From: Candidatus Electrothrix scaldis
GTDB taxonomy: Bacteria > Desulfobacterota > Desulfobulbia > Desulfobulbales > Desulfobulbaceae
Direction of reading: 5' to 3'
Assembly (NCBI GenBank): GCA_033584155.1
Contig: CP138355.1
Span: 2,985,826-3,049,825, forward strand
DNA length: 64,000 bases
Shown: piece after piece, positions 53,889 through 61,960 of the stretch
How positions within the stretch are numbered: position 1 is the first letter of the stretch
Layout: each line of letters starts with the position of its first letter
Program-made: the position numbers and the translations under genes
The notes under the pieces: generated by a model
The model's input: only the letters and a program-made list of their open reading frames with translations
The model's database searches: none
What the model was told of the DNA's origin: nothing

Positions 53889-55280
53889 TCATCTGCACAG
53901 GGCTATCAGGTAACGTATGGTCAGACGAAGCCCGCCTGCAGTCAGTCGAAAAAGAGTGAAAAAACCAAAGCGACGGACTAAATAACACGCGTTATTCATG
54001 AAGAAATTCACCTGGAGATTTGTCCATAAGACCTCTGCATGATAGGCGCGTAGTCCCATCTTGCTTGGATGGATGGATATATTGCCAAAACTCCATCGTT
54101 CGTAGTCCTGTAGATCAAAGAGCAACCTCTCTCTATATTCCTGAAAGGCCGGTAAACCGGGAAAGGGAGTTAGGGGAGAAAGCGAGGAAATCTCCGGACG
54201 CAGTTGGCGAATATAGCGACGAAAGGCCTTGAAATCTCCATGATCCCAGTCAGGATGAAAGATGAACGAGGCCCAGGCATCCACGCCCCATTTTTTGAGC
54301 AGAGTTGCTGCGACCAGATTTTCTTCTACAGTGGCTTTTTTATGATAATCTGCCAGCTCCTGGGGTTTAAACGACTCATAGCCCACCAGCACTGCTTTGA
54401 GGCCAAGGCTGGCAAAACGTTCTATACTTTTCTGGTTCTGGAGAATGCTATGCACTGAACCGTAGCAGAGAAAATTTTTGCGGATTTTTTCCCGTCCCAG
54501 AAAGATACAGAGCTGATCCAACTGATCGCTGTCACAGAGAAAATCATTATCAATAATCATGATGCTTGGTTCAGTGATCTCGCGGATTTGGGCAAAAATC
54601 ACCTCCATATCCTGAGGGGTTTCTTTGCCACCCTCAAGGCGCCAACGCAGGCAAAAACTACAGCATTTACTGCAACCCTGGGAGGTCTGAAGCAGGGCAC
54701 AGGGTTTATAGCCGAAATAGCTGTATTGCTCCCGGTACTGGGCGCAGGAGCTGCGATCCGGGACCAGATATTCATTTTTTTGCAGGCAGAGTTTGGCAGG
54801 AATCCCTTTCCGTACGGCAATAACACCGGGTATATCCTCGGAGGAACAGAAATTTTTCTCTGTTTTGCGTCCTGATCTTGCCAGGCCATCAAAAAGGGCA
54901 TGCAGGTTCGCCCTTGTGGTCCAGTGCATCACAAAGTCAATGGCTGGATCAGCAAAGGCCTGGGGTATGAGCTGGGCCTGAGTGCCGCCAACGACCATAG
55001 GTATACTTGCATCCACGCGCTTGACAGCCCGAGCCAGCTCCAGAACATTACCTACGTCTATACAGAGGGCCGTTATTCCTACAGCCTCGGGCTGCTCCTT
55101 CTCCAGATATTGGGTAATATCGACCTGCTCTGCCATCATATCCAAGATATTGACCTGGTGTTTTTCCTGTTCCCGCAGAACAGCATAGACAGCCTCCAAC
55201 CCAAGGGGCTCGCAGAACATGAATTCACCGATGGTAATGGCCTTGGGAGGACGGGCAGGGCGGATGAGCAGAATACGCAT
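53889..55280 (-). CDS. B12-binding-type radical SAM enzyme 1
   Basis: A 463-residue protein with an N-terminal B12-binding-like Rossmann domain (1-140; MRILLIRPARPPK, PMVVGGTQAQLIP) and a radical SAM barrel whose cluster ligands are Cys203, Cys207 and Cys210 (CSKCCSFC, CxxxCxxC). The canonical DxHxxG cobalamin ligand motif is not seen. Many members of this class lack it and bind cobalamin base-off. Opening and EPL(G/E)LE block match the third enzyme of this cluster, so the two are paralogues. It starts 9 bases after the second enzyme. Reaction unknown; the class includes methyltransferases, cyclases and lipid-modifying enzymes. Confidence 0.85.
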   Translation of the reverse strand: MRILLIRPARPPKAITIGEFMFCEPLGLEAVYAVLREQEKHQVNILDMMAEQVDITQYLEKEQPEAVGITALCIDVGNVLELARAVKRVDASIPMVVGGTQAQLIPQAFADPAIDFVMHWTTRANLHALFDGLARSGRKTEKNFCSSEDIPGVIAVRKGIPAKLCLQKNEYLVPDRSSCAQYREQYSYFGYKPCALLQTSQGCSKCCSFCLRWRLEGGKETPQDMEVIFAQIREITEPSIMIIDNDFLCDSDQLDQLCIFLGREKIRKNFLCYGSVHSILQNQKSIERFASLGLKAVLVGYESFKPQELADYHKKATVEENLVAATLLKKWGVDAWASFIFHPDWDHGDFKAFRRYIRQLRPEISSLSPLTPFPGLPAFQEYRERLLFDLQDYERWSFGNISIHPSKMGLRAYHAEVLWTNLQVNFFMNNACYLVRRFGFFTLFRLTAGGLRLTIRYLIALCR

Positions 55281-55289
55281 GGAAAGGTC

Positions 55290-56603
55290 TTAAAAAATAT
55301 TCGGTGTGATTCGTTTCTTAATGTGATTCCGGTAGTAGAGATTCACCAGCAAGTAGAGAAGAAAATCCCAAGGTCGTTTCCAGAATTCCTTCCGCAGAAT
55401 AGTGCGGCAAAAAATAGACTCCATGCTGAACACCTGTTCGTATAGTTGCCAATAAGCATCTGTCAGTTCCTCTGGGCTCATATTCAGGGGAATATGGACA
55501 GCCTCTGTGCCGTTGTAGGAGTAGAGATCATGATTGCAGATCCTGCCCTGGTGGAGCATTTGCCTGTAAAAATCCGTCCCAGGAATTGGGGTAAGAATAT
55601 AGAAACGAGGGATAACGACCTTGTTCTCCTTAATGAAATCTGCGGTTTGGGCTATACTCTCCTTGGTGTCGCCGTCAGCCCCCACCACCATTTCCGTGGA
55701 CACATCAATCCCTGCCTCCTGAATTCGCCGAATCATGGCTGGATACAGTCTCGGGTCGGCCCAGCCCTTGTCCATCGCCTGTAGGCTTTCCTTAGAAATG
55801 GACTCCAGGCCAAAGCTCAGAGCCCGGCAACCACTTTCAGCCACCGCCTTGAGCAAGTCAGGATGGTTGGCGATATTCAGAGAACACTGTGAATACCAGG
55901 TCATCTTCAAGGGCTTGATCTCTGCGCATAACTGGAGCAGATAATCCGGGCTCGCGAGGATATTATCGTCCAAAAGCAAGAATTTTTTAAAGCCTAATTT
56001 TCGAACATAGAGAATATCGCGCAACACCGCTTCTACAGGCCGTTGGTAATAGCGGTTACGATATAGACAATGAACCGAGCAAAAGGAACAGGAATTGGGA
56101 CAGCCTCGTCCAGCCTGCACCGGGAGAAAATCCCCTATTTTTTTCTCCAAAAGCAACTCATAGCGGGGCAGGGGTGGGTCCAGTGTTTTCAGGTGTTGTT
56201 CATAGCGAGGTTGCAGAGAGCCTAGGCGGTAATCCTCCAGGAGCCTCGGCCACACCAGCTCAGCATCACCGACTACGACGGAATCACAGTACTTCGCAGC
56301 CTCGTCCGGCATCAGGCTGACCATATAACCACCCATGACCACGGTCTTGCCCCGTGATCGGAATTCCTTAGCCAGGCTGATAGAGCGCACTATGCCATGT
56401 CCCATGCCGGATAGGGCGACAATGTCTGCATCTGTGTCAAAAGGCACGTCCTCGATGGTTTCCAGGCAAATTTCCACCTGCCAGGTATTCGGGGTCAGGG
56501 CGGCCAGTAAGGGCAGGGCCAGACCGGCAAAATAAAGCTTATTCTTTTTTATCGGCCTGCTGTCAGGGCCGTAGGGAGAGGGCTGAATAAAGAGAACTTT
56601 CAT
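55290..56603 (-). CDS. B12-binding-type radical SAM enzyme 2
   Basis: A 437-residue protein of the same class: B12-binding-like N-terminus (KVLFIQPSPYGPDSRPIK, VVMGGYMVSLMPDEA), then the radical SAM core with Cys168, Cys172 and Cys175 (CPNSCSFC). The N-terminal pattern is that of the HpnR/HpnP and BchE-type families that act on hydrophobic substrates, but specificity cannot be assigned. Its start codon lies 15 bases after a 10-bp hairpin. It is followed by enzyme 1, so the two are co-transcribed. Confidence 0.85.
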   Translation of the reverse strand: MKVLFIQPSPYGPDSRPIKKNKLYFAGLALPLLAALTPNTWQVEICLETIEDVPFDTDADIVALSGMGHGIVRSISLAKEFRSRGKTVVMGGYMVSLMPDEAAKYCDSVVVGDAELVWPRLLEDYRLGSLQPRYEQHLKTLDPPLPRYELLLEKKIGDFLPVQAGRGCPNSCSFCSVHCLYRNRYYQRPVEAVLRDILYVRKLGFKKFLLLDDNILASPDYLLQLCAEIKPLKMTWYSQCSLNIANHPDLLKAVAESGCRALSFGLESISKESLQAMDKGWADPRLYPAMIRRIQEAGIDVSTEMVVGADGDTKESIAQTADFIKENKVVIPRFYILTPIPGTDFYRQMLHQGRICNHDLYSYNGTEAVHIPLNMSPEELTDAYWQLYEQVFSMESIFCRTILRKEFWKRPWDFLLYLLVNLYYRNHIKKRITPNIF

Positions 56604-56618
56604 TATAATTTTTTTTGG

Positions 56619-56647
56619 CTGTTACTCCGCCACTTGAGGAGTAACAG
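56619..56647. terminator. Hairpin between radical SAM genes
   Basis: CTGTTACTCC pairs with GGAGTAACAG around a 9-base loop. On the minus strand an A-run, not a T-run, follows. A processing or attenuation hairpin inside the operon is therefore likelier than a terminator. Confidence 0.5.
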
Positions 56648-56706
56648 TAGAACATTTTTAATGAATACCTGTCCCTGTGGCAGGGTGGGTAGGGTTGTTT
56701 ACCAGC

Positions 56707-58086
56707 CTATTTCAGTGTTTTTTTCAGATTGCGGAGAACCTTGCTGAAATATTGAACGGTAACCCGGCTGGAACCGAGAAAAAGGCGTATATTTTCTGCG
56801 AGCCCAAAGCGCCGCAGCAGGTTCAGCATAGAGCTGGGGCGAAAGGTCACGGCATAATAGAGTTTGATGATGTGCCAGTAATAGGCAGCAACAGAGAGCT
56901 GGCTGGGTTGGAAGACTAAATGGGCCAGGTCCCATTTTTCATACTCGCTTCTGGGAATACGCAAGAGATCTTCGTAGCCCTCGCCAGCAGGAGTCCCTTT
57001 GAGTGGGGTAAAGGGCTGAAGATTGACGAAGGAAAGTCGCATCTTTCTGAGCCATCGAGCCAGATTGCGAAAATCTGCGCGGCTCCAGTCCATGCCCAGA
57101 ATCAGGGTGGCATAGCAGTCCACCTGATGTTCTGCCAATACAGCCACAGCCTGCTCATTGATTGCCAAACTGGATTTTTTATTAAAGCGATCCAGGTCCT
57201 GATCCAAGCAGGATTCAATACCTACGATTACGGCCCGCAGGCCATTGGCGGCAAAACGACGGATCACCTCAGGATGGGCTGCAATAAAATCCGCCCGGCC
57301 ATAAATGAGAAAGCGTTTGTCCAGGCCCCGTTGCTCCAGCTCCTGGCAAAAGGCCAGAACCCGTTCTGCATTGACCAGAAAATTATCATCTACAATGTAG
57401 ATTTCCTGCTCCGGGATCAGGCTTAGCTCCTCCATAACCTCGCTCAGGGGTCGCTCAAAATACTGGTGATTCGTAATTTCGCGGCAGAAGCAGAAATTGC
57501 ACTGAAAGGGGCAACCAAAGGAGGTCTTGATCAGGGCGCAGGGATTATGAAAAAGGTAATAATAGCGATGGCGATAGCGGGCCACCTTGCTGCGATCCGG
57601 GAAAGGATGGGGAAAGGTATTTTCCTTCACAGGCCGAGCCTTCCCCTCTTGCCAGACGCCTGGCAGATCAAGAAAAGATCGACCTTCCATCACCCGACCC
57701 AGCAGATCCCGGAAGGTGCTCAGGCCGTTGGCACAGATAATGGCATCCAGGTTGTGGTGCTGAAAATCCTCCGGCACCACCTCGGCATGGACTCCGCCAA
57801 CCACGGCAAGACAGGCAGAAGACCAGGCCTTGATGTTGTCGGCCATTTCCTTGATGATCTGCACATGGGTGATATAGCCGGTCATAGCCACCAAGTCGGG
57901 CTGGAATTCGGCAAGGAGCTCGGGAAGGGAGCGTTTTTCCAAAATCATATCCAGGATATCCACCTGATGGCCCAGATCAGCAATGCTGGCGGCAAGGTAT
58001 TCCAGCTCCAGGGGCTCACAGATCATTACATGTTGCAGCCCTATGGTCTCGGGGCTAGGCTGGGGGCGGATAAGAAGGATATTCAT
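56707..58086 (-). CDS. B12-binding-type radical SAM enzyme 3
   Basis: A 459-residue paralogue of enzyme 1: MNILLIRPQPSPETIGLQHV start, CEPLELEYLAASI block, VVGGVHAEVVPEDF in the B12-like domain, and cluster ligands Cys192, Cys196 and Cys199 (CPFQCNFC). A C-terminal extension of about 100 residues contains a hydrophobic, aromatic segment, as in membrane-lipid modifying members. It is the first radical SAM gene of the operon, downstream of a small protein and a glycosyltransferase gene. Confidence 0.85.
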   Translation of the reverse strand: MNILLIRPQPSPETIGLQHVMICEPLELEYLAASIADLGHQVDILDMILEKRSLPELLAEFQPDLVAMTGYITHVQIIKEMADNIKAWSSACLAVVGGVHAEVVPEDFQHHNLDAIICANGLSTFRDLLGRVMEGRSFLDLPGVWQEGKARPVKENTFPHPFPDRSKVARYRHRYYYLFHNPCALIKTSFGCPFQCNFCFCREITNHQYFERPLSEVMEELSLIPEQEIYIVDDNFLVNAERVLAFCQELEQRGLDKRFLIYGRADFIAAHPEVIRRFAANGLRAVIVGIESCLDQDLDRFNKKSSLAINEQAVAVLAEHQVDCYATLILGMDWSRADFRNLARWLRKMRLSFVNLQPFTPLKGTPAGEGYEDLLRIPRSEYEKWDLAHLVFQPSQLSVAAYYWHIIKLYYAVTFRPSSMLNLLRRFGLAENIRLFLGSSRVTVQYFSKVLRNLKKTLK

Positions 58087-58161
58087 AGGTTAGGATATGT
58101 TATATGGGAAAGCAGAACGAGCAAAGAGAGGGGAGGGGGAATGCTTTTTGGGGAGTCTGCA

Positions 58162-58371
58162 TTATTTCAAGTGTTTACTGATATCTTCGCCGCCATAATA
58201 TTCTTTAAGATATTCTCTGGCTTCCTCGGCATCAATAAGTGAGCCCCCGTCCGGGTCAATTTGTACAGCTGCATGGGCAAGTCGCTTTCTTCGGGCACCT
58301 CCCTCCAGACTCATAATCAGACGAAAGAGCATGCGGAAGCTCCAATCATCAAGCTGAAAGCCGAGAAACAT
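58162..58371 (-). CDS. Small hypothetical protein
   Basis: A 69-residue protein: a hydrophobic N-terminal stretch (FRMLFRLIMSL), then a basic and acidic tail (ARRKRLAHAAV, DAEEAREYLKEYYGG). No recognisable family or metal site. It starts 18 bases after the glycosyltransferase stop and ends 75 bases before the third radical SAM gene. Coding is likely from its place in a tight minus-strand series, but there is no strong ribosome site. Confidence 0.5.
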   Translation of the reverse strand: MFLGFQLDDWSFRMLFRLIMSLEGGARRKRLAHAAVQIDPDGGSLIDAEEAREYLKEYYGGEDISKHLK

Positions 58372-58389
58372 CAGGGAGGTTCCTGTATT

Positions 58390-59511
58390 TTAGTAAGTAG
58401 GCACTGAACCGAGAATACACCTCACAATTTTCTCATCCCAATCAAATCGCAAATGTTTGCTTGCCGATTCTTGTGCAGCAATAAGCTGGTTCAGTTCTGC
58501 TTCAGGATATTCAGCAATCTCGTAGAGCTTTTTTATCCAGGCATCTTCATCGGCAAGGGGGAGTAAGCAGGTAGGGGGGAGGATTTCCCGATGTTCCGGG
58601 ATATCACTGGCAAGAACAGGAGTACCTGTTGCCAGAGCTTCCAACACGGCATTGGGTGCGCCCTCATGTTGTGAGGGCATGAGTAAGAGGTCAGTCTCCG
58701 GCCAGATTTGCTCAGCTTTCACCCAGCCTTTGAAAATGATTTTCTTGGCAATATTTCCTTTCCTAACGATATGTTGCAGAAGCTCCTCATCAGGCCCTGT
58801 GCCGTAGAGGAAAAGCCGCATCTGCTCAGCCTGTATGTGTTCAAATATCTTCAGAAGGAAAAGCTGATTTTTGCGTTTTTCCAGGACTCCAACACATGCT
58901 CCTCGTAATGGATGTAATGAAGAACGGTTAAATTGTTTATCTTTCTTTTTTTTATAAGAAAGTTGTGGTATTTCGTTTCTCAGTAGGCCTGTTGATTTCG
59001 GAATAAGTACGCTATGGCGACTTTGCACAGCATTAGTCAGCACCTGGGAAACACCATACATATCCGTCCCAACTATTCCTAACCCCTCTAAAAAATATTC
59101 AATATTTATCAAGAGAGAATGTCTTTTTTTGATTTGGTGATTTTTTACCGTATCTGCACGGAGAAAAAGAGCAAGAGATATTCGTTTAATAATTCTGGCA
59201 GGTTGAAACAGAAAGGAATAGGTGTGACCAAAGGCGAAAAGTCTATCCACAGAACAGCTAAAGGAAAGATAGAGGAGCAGGAGAGGGGAAAGCAGATGAA
59301 AGACAGCCCAGAAAAGATAGCCAGAAGTTTTATCAGCAGGCCAGGGAAAGCGGTGGAAGTGGCAGTTGGGGTGTTCAATAGGAAAAGGAACAACGGCCAG
59401 ATAATGCACCGAATGACCACGGGCAAGTAAGGCCTCAATTGTGCGAAAGAGGCGTTTGCAGAATCCGCCGGGTTTGGGACGATAATAGCAGGTGAGAATG
59501 CAGGAGGGCAT
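58390..59511 (-). CDS. Glycosyltransferase, GT4 family
   Basis: A 373-residue GT-B fold glycosyltransferase. The N-terminal domain opens with CILTCYYRPKPGGFCKRLF, and the C-terminal domain carries the GT4 nucleotide-sugar motif (LLMPSQHEGAPNAVLEALATG and PVLASDIPEH). An internal hydrophobic region (about 65-120) suggests membrane association. It is upstream of the radical SAM trio on the same strand, so a glycosylated, radical-modified lipid or natural product is conceivable. Donor and acceptor unknown. Confidence 0.88.
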   Translation of the reverse strand: MPSCILTCYYRPKPGGFCKRLFRTIEALLARGHSVHYLAVVPFPIEHPNCHFHRFPWPADKTSGYLFWAVFHLLSPLLLLYLSFSCSVDRLFAFGHTYSFLFQPARIIKRISLALFLRADTVKNHQIKKRHSLLINIEYFLEGLGIVGTDMYGVSQVLTNAVQSRHSVLIPKSTGLLRNEIPQLSYKKKKDKQFNRSSLHPLRGACVGVLEKRKNQLFLLKIFEHIQAEQMRLFLYGTGPDEELLQHIVRKGNIAKKIIFKGWVKAEQIWPETDLLLMPSQHEGAPNAVLEALATGTPVLASDIPEHREILPPTCLLPLADEDAWIKKLYEIAEYPEAELNQLIAAQESASKHLRFDWDEKIVRCILGSVPTY

Positions 59512-59659
59512 GGAGTTTGAGGATTATGGTATAATTCGTCTGTTTTCGAATGAGCATATACAATGTCGCATAATATATATTATGTTAAATTTACACACTG
59601 TCAAGCATGTAACAGATTGTTATTACTATATATTTCCTTTGAAAGCGCATTTTTTGCAG

Positions 59660-60394
59660 TCATTCAAGAACCTTCCATTCATCAGCAATAAATAATTCAT
59701 GAGGTTTAAATGCGGTTTTATACTGCATCCCTTTGACCTTATTGATCCAGTAACCCAGATAAAGATGCTGGATTTTATGGCGCAGACAGAACTCTATGAG
59801 ATACAAAATATTCAGCGTTCCTGGGCTACGGTCACCTTGATCAGGATCAAAATAAAAATACACAGCATTCAACCAATCATCAGAACAATCAACAATGGCT
59901 ACTCCTAATAGTTCCTCAGCCACTCGATAGCGGATCTCAAAACACTTGGTCATTGAGGTTATAAAAAAACCGCTGTAATAACTTTCTGCATTGGCTCGCC
60001 CATCGGGAAAACGTTTTTTCAGGAAACGATCTAATAAGGAAAGATTTTCTGCTGACATGGTTAAAGGCGCCAAGCCCACGCTGACATCACGATTTCTTGC
60101 CCATACCCGCTTTTGGTTTCTATTTTTAGAGAAATTTTTCGGCAATAAACGAATGGGCACACATTCCTGACAGCTTGGGCATCGCATGGAATACATGCAA
60201 TTCCCGTTTCGTCGGTAACCATTACGGAAGAAAAAATCCATCGTAGCATCTGGTAAAGAACCAAAAAAAGCCTGATGATACACAGCATGGTGCGGCATGC
60301 CATATGGGCATTCTGATGTTATATCAACAAAATACTGATCTAGCTTTTTCTTGAGATTCTCATCCTTATGCTGTCTTAACTCATTTACTGTCAT
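59660..60394 (-). CDS. bpt: Bpt-type aspartate/glutamate leucyltransferase
   Basis: A 244-residue aminoacyl-tRNA-protein transferase. Seen: the N-terminal Cys cluster YSMRCPSCQECVPIR, FFRNGYRRNG, and the C-terminal catalytic block LYLGYWINKVKGMQYKTAF, in the order of the ATE/Bpt (PF04376/PF04377) family. Bacterial Bpt transfers Leu from Leu-tRNA to N-terminal Asp or Glu, marking proteins for ClpS/ClpAP. Length matches Bpt (about 240) rather than eukaryotic ATE1. No clpS or aat gene is nearby. The start is near the end of gdhA, 45 bases away. Confidence 0.85.
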   Translation of the reverse strand: MTVNELRQHKDENLKKKLDQYFVDITSECPYGMPHHAVYHQAFFGSLPDATMDFFFRNGYRRNGNCMYSMRCPSCQECVPIRLLPKNFSKNRNQKRVWARNRDVSVGLAPLTMSAENLSLLDRFLKKRFPDGRANAESYYSGFFITSMTKCFEIRYRVAEELLGVAIVDCSDDWLNAVYFYFDPDQGDRSPGTLNILYLIEFCLRHKIQHLYLGYWINKVKGMQYKTAFKPHELFIADEWKVLE

Positions 60395-60439
60395 TACTTC
60401 AAACGCCCTTTCTTCCAGGCATATTATATGTTTTTGATC

Positions 60440-61789
60440 TCAGACCAATCCCTGGTCAAGCATTGCATTCACCACCTTGACAAAGCCTGCAATATTGGCT
60501 CCAGCCAGGTAATTTTTCGGTAACCCGTACTCATTGGCAGCGTCCAGACAGGTTGTGTGGATAGATTTCATGATTCTGCGCAAATGGGTATCCACTTCCT
60601 CCTCAGGCCAGGCAAGCCGCATAGAGTTCTGTGACATTTCCAGACCGGAAACCGCGACTCCACCGGCATTGGCGGCCTTGCCCGGACCGTACAATATCTT
60701 GTGCTCAAGAAAGATATCAATAGCCTCGGGAGTACTGGGCATATTCGCTCCCTCACAGACAAGCAATACCCCGTTTCCCAGGAGGTTGCGGGCATCCTGC
60801 TCATTTATTTCATTCTGTGTTGCACAGGGCATGGCGCAATCTGCCTTATGATTCCAAAGCGGATTATAATCAAGCTCTGGATTAACCTCAGTATAGACAG
60901 CCTGCGGATATTTTTCACAATACTCACGGATACGCGCCCGGCGAATATTCTTCAGCTGCATGATATGCTGAAGTTTCTCCGCATCAATCCCCTCTTCGTC
61001 ATAGATATATCCCGAGGAATCGGACAGGGTTAGCACCTTTCCCCCCAGTTGGAGGATTTTTTCCGCAGTATATTGCGCCACATTACCTGAACCCGAGACC
61101 AGACAAGCTTTGCCTTCCAGGGAGGTTCCACTCTCTGCCAGCATTTCAGCGGTGAAATAGACCACACCATAGCCGGTCGCTTGGGGACGAATCAGGCTGC
61201 CGCCCCAATTCAGGCCTTTTCCGGTGAGTACCCCTGTAAACTCATTACGAATCTTTTTATACATACCAAAAAGATAACCGATTTCACGAGCACCTACACC
61301 GATATCTCCGGCCGGAACATCGGTATTCGGCCCGATATGACGTGCTAATTCCGTCATAAAGGCCTGGCAAAAACGCATGACCTCGGCGTCGGAGCGTCCC
61401 TTGGGATCAAAATCTGCTCCGCCCTTCCCTCCTCCCATTTGCAAGGTGGTGAGGCTGTTTTTAAATACCTGTTCAAAGGCGAGAAATTTAATAATTGACA
61501 AGGTGACTGAGGGATGAAAACGCAAGCCTCCTTTATAGGGACCAATGGCGGAATTCATCTCGACCCGAAAGCCCCGGTTTACCTGCACCCTACCTTGATC
61601 GTCCATCCACGGCACCCGGAAGATAATTGCACGTTCCGGCTCGGTGATGCGTTCGATAATTGCCTGACTGCGGTATTCCGGGTTACGGTCCAATACAGGT
61701 TTGACGGTTACCAGCAGTTCAGAAACAGCCTGAAGGAATTCTTTCTGGTCAGGATCACGCTGAATAATATGGGCAGGGAGATTTTCCAT
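60440..61789 (-). CDS. gdhA: NADP-type glutamate dehydrogenase, hexameric
   Basis: Reductive amination of 2-oxoglutarate to glutamate in the cytoplasm. The 449-residue length fits class I hexameric GdhA. Motifs: GPYKGGLRFHPSV (substrate Lys), GGGKGGADFDPKG (catalytic Lys and Asp), the Rossmann loop VSGSGNVAQ and the NAGG block PGKAANAGGVAVSG. NADP preference is inferred from similarity in layout, not shown by a residue I can certify. Likely its own transcript; the nearest upstream gene is 170 bases away behind a terminator. Confidence 0.93.
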   Translation of the reverse strand: MENLPAHIIQRDPDQKEFLQAVSELLVTVKPVLDRNPEYRSQAIIERITEPERAIIFRVPWMDDQGRVQVNRGFRVEMNSAIGPYKGGLRFHPSVTLSIIKFLAFEQVFKNSLTTLQMGGGKGGADFDPKGRSDAEVMRFCQAFMTELARHIGPNTDVPAGDIGVGAREIGYLFGMYKKIRNEFTGVLTGKGLNWGGSLIRPQATGYGVVYFTAEMLAESGTSLEGKACLVSGSGNVAQYTAEKILQLGGKVLTLSDSSGYIYDEEGIDAEKLQHIMQLKNIRRARIREYCEKYPQAVYTEVNPELDYNPLWNHKADCAMPCATQNEINEQDARNLLGNGVLLVCEGANMPSTPEAIDIFLEHKILYGPGKAANAGGVAVSGLEMSQNSMRLAWPEEEVDTHLRRIMKSIHTTCLDAANEYGLPKNYLAGANIAGFVKVVNAMLDQGLV

Positions 61790-61879
61790 TGAAAATATTT
61801 ATTCTGTTACAAGCGCCCCATCTCAATCGCCTCAACAGATAGAGGGGCCTTTTATTGATCATACGTTAAAAAGCCAAAA

Positions 61880-61909
61880 CCGGTTCTGTTCTCATCGACA
61901 CAGAACCGG
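61880..61909 (-). terminator. Terminator of lipoprotein gene
   Basis: CCGGTTCTGT pairs with ACAGAACCGG, a 10-bp stem, followed on the minus strand by TTTTGGCTTTTT. It lies 52 bases after the stop at 61961. Confidence 0.8.
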
Positions 61910-61960
61910 CTAAGAAAAAAACATCACCGGAGAGCATCCACAAACGTGGATGAGGTCAAA

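Noticed and set aside
56755-56772. GGTAACCCGGCT identical to part of the riboswitch
   Set aside because: It lies within the third radical SAM coding region and lacks the other parts of the aptamer.
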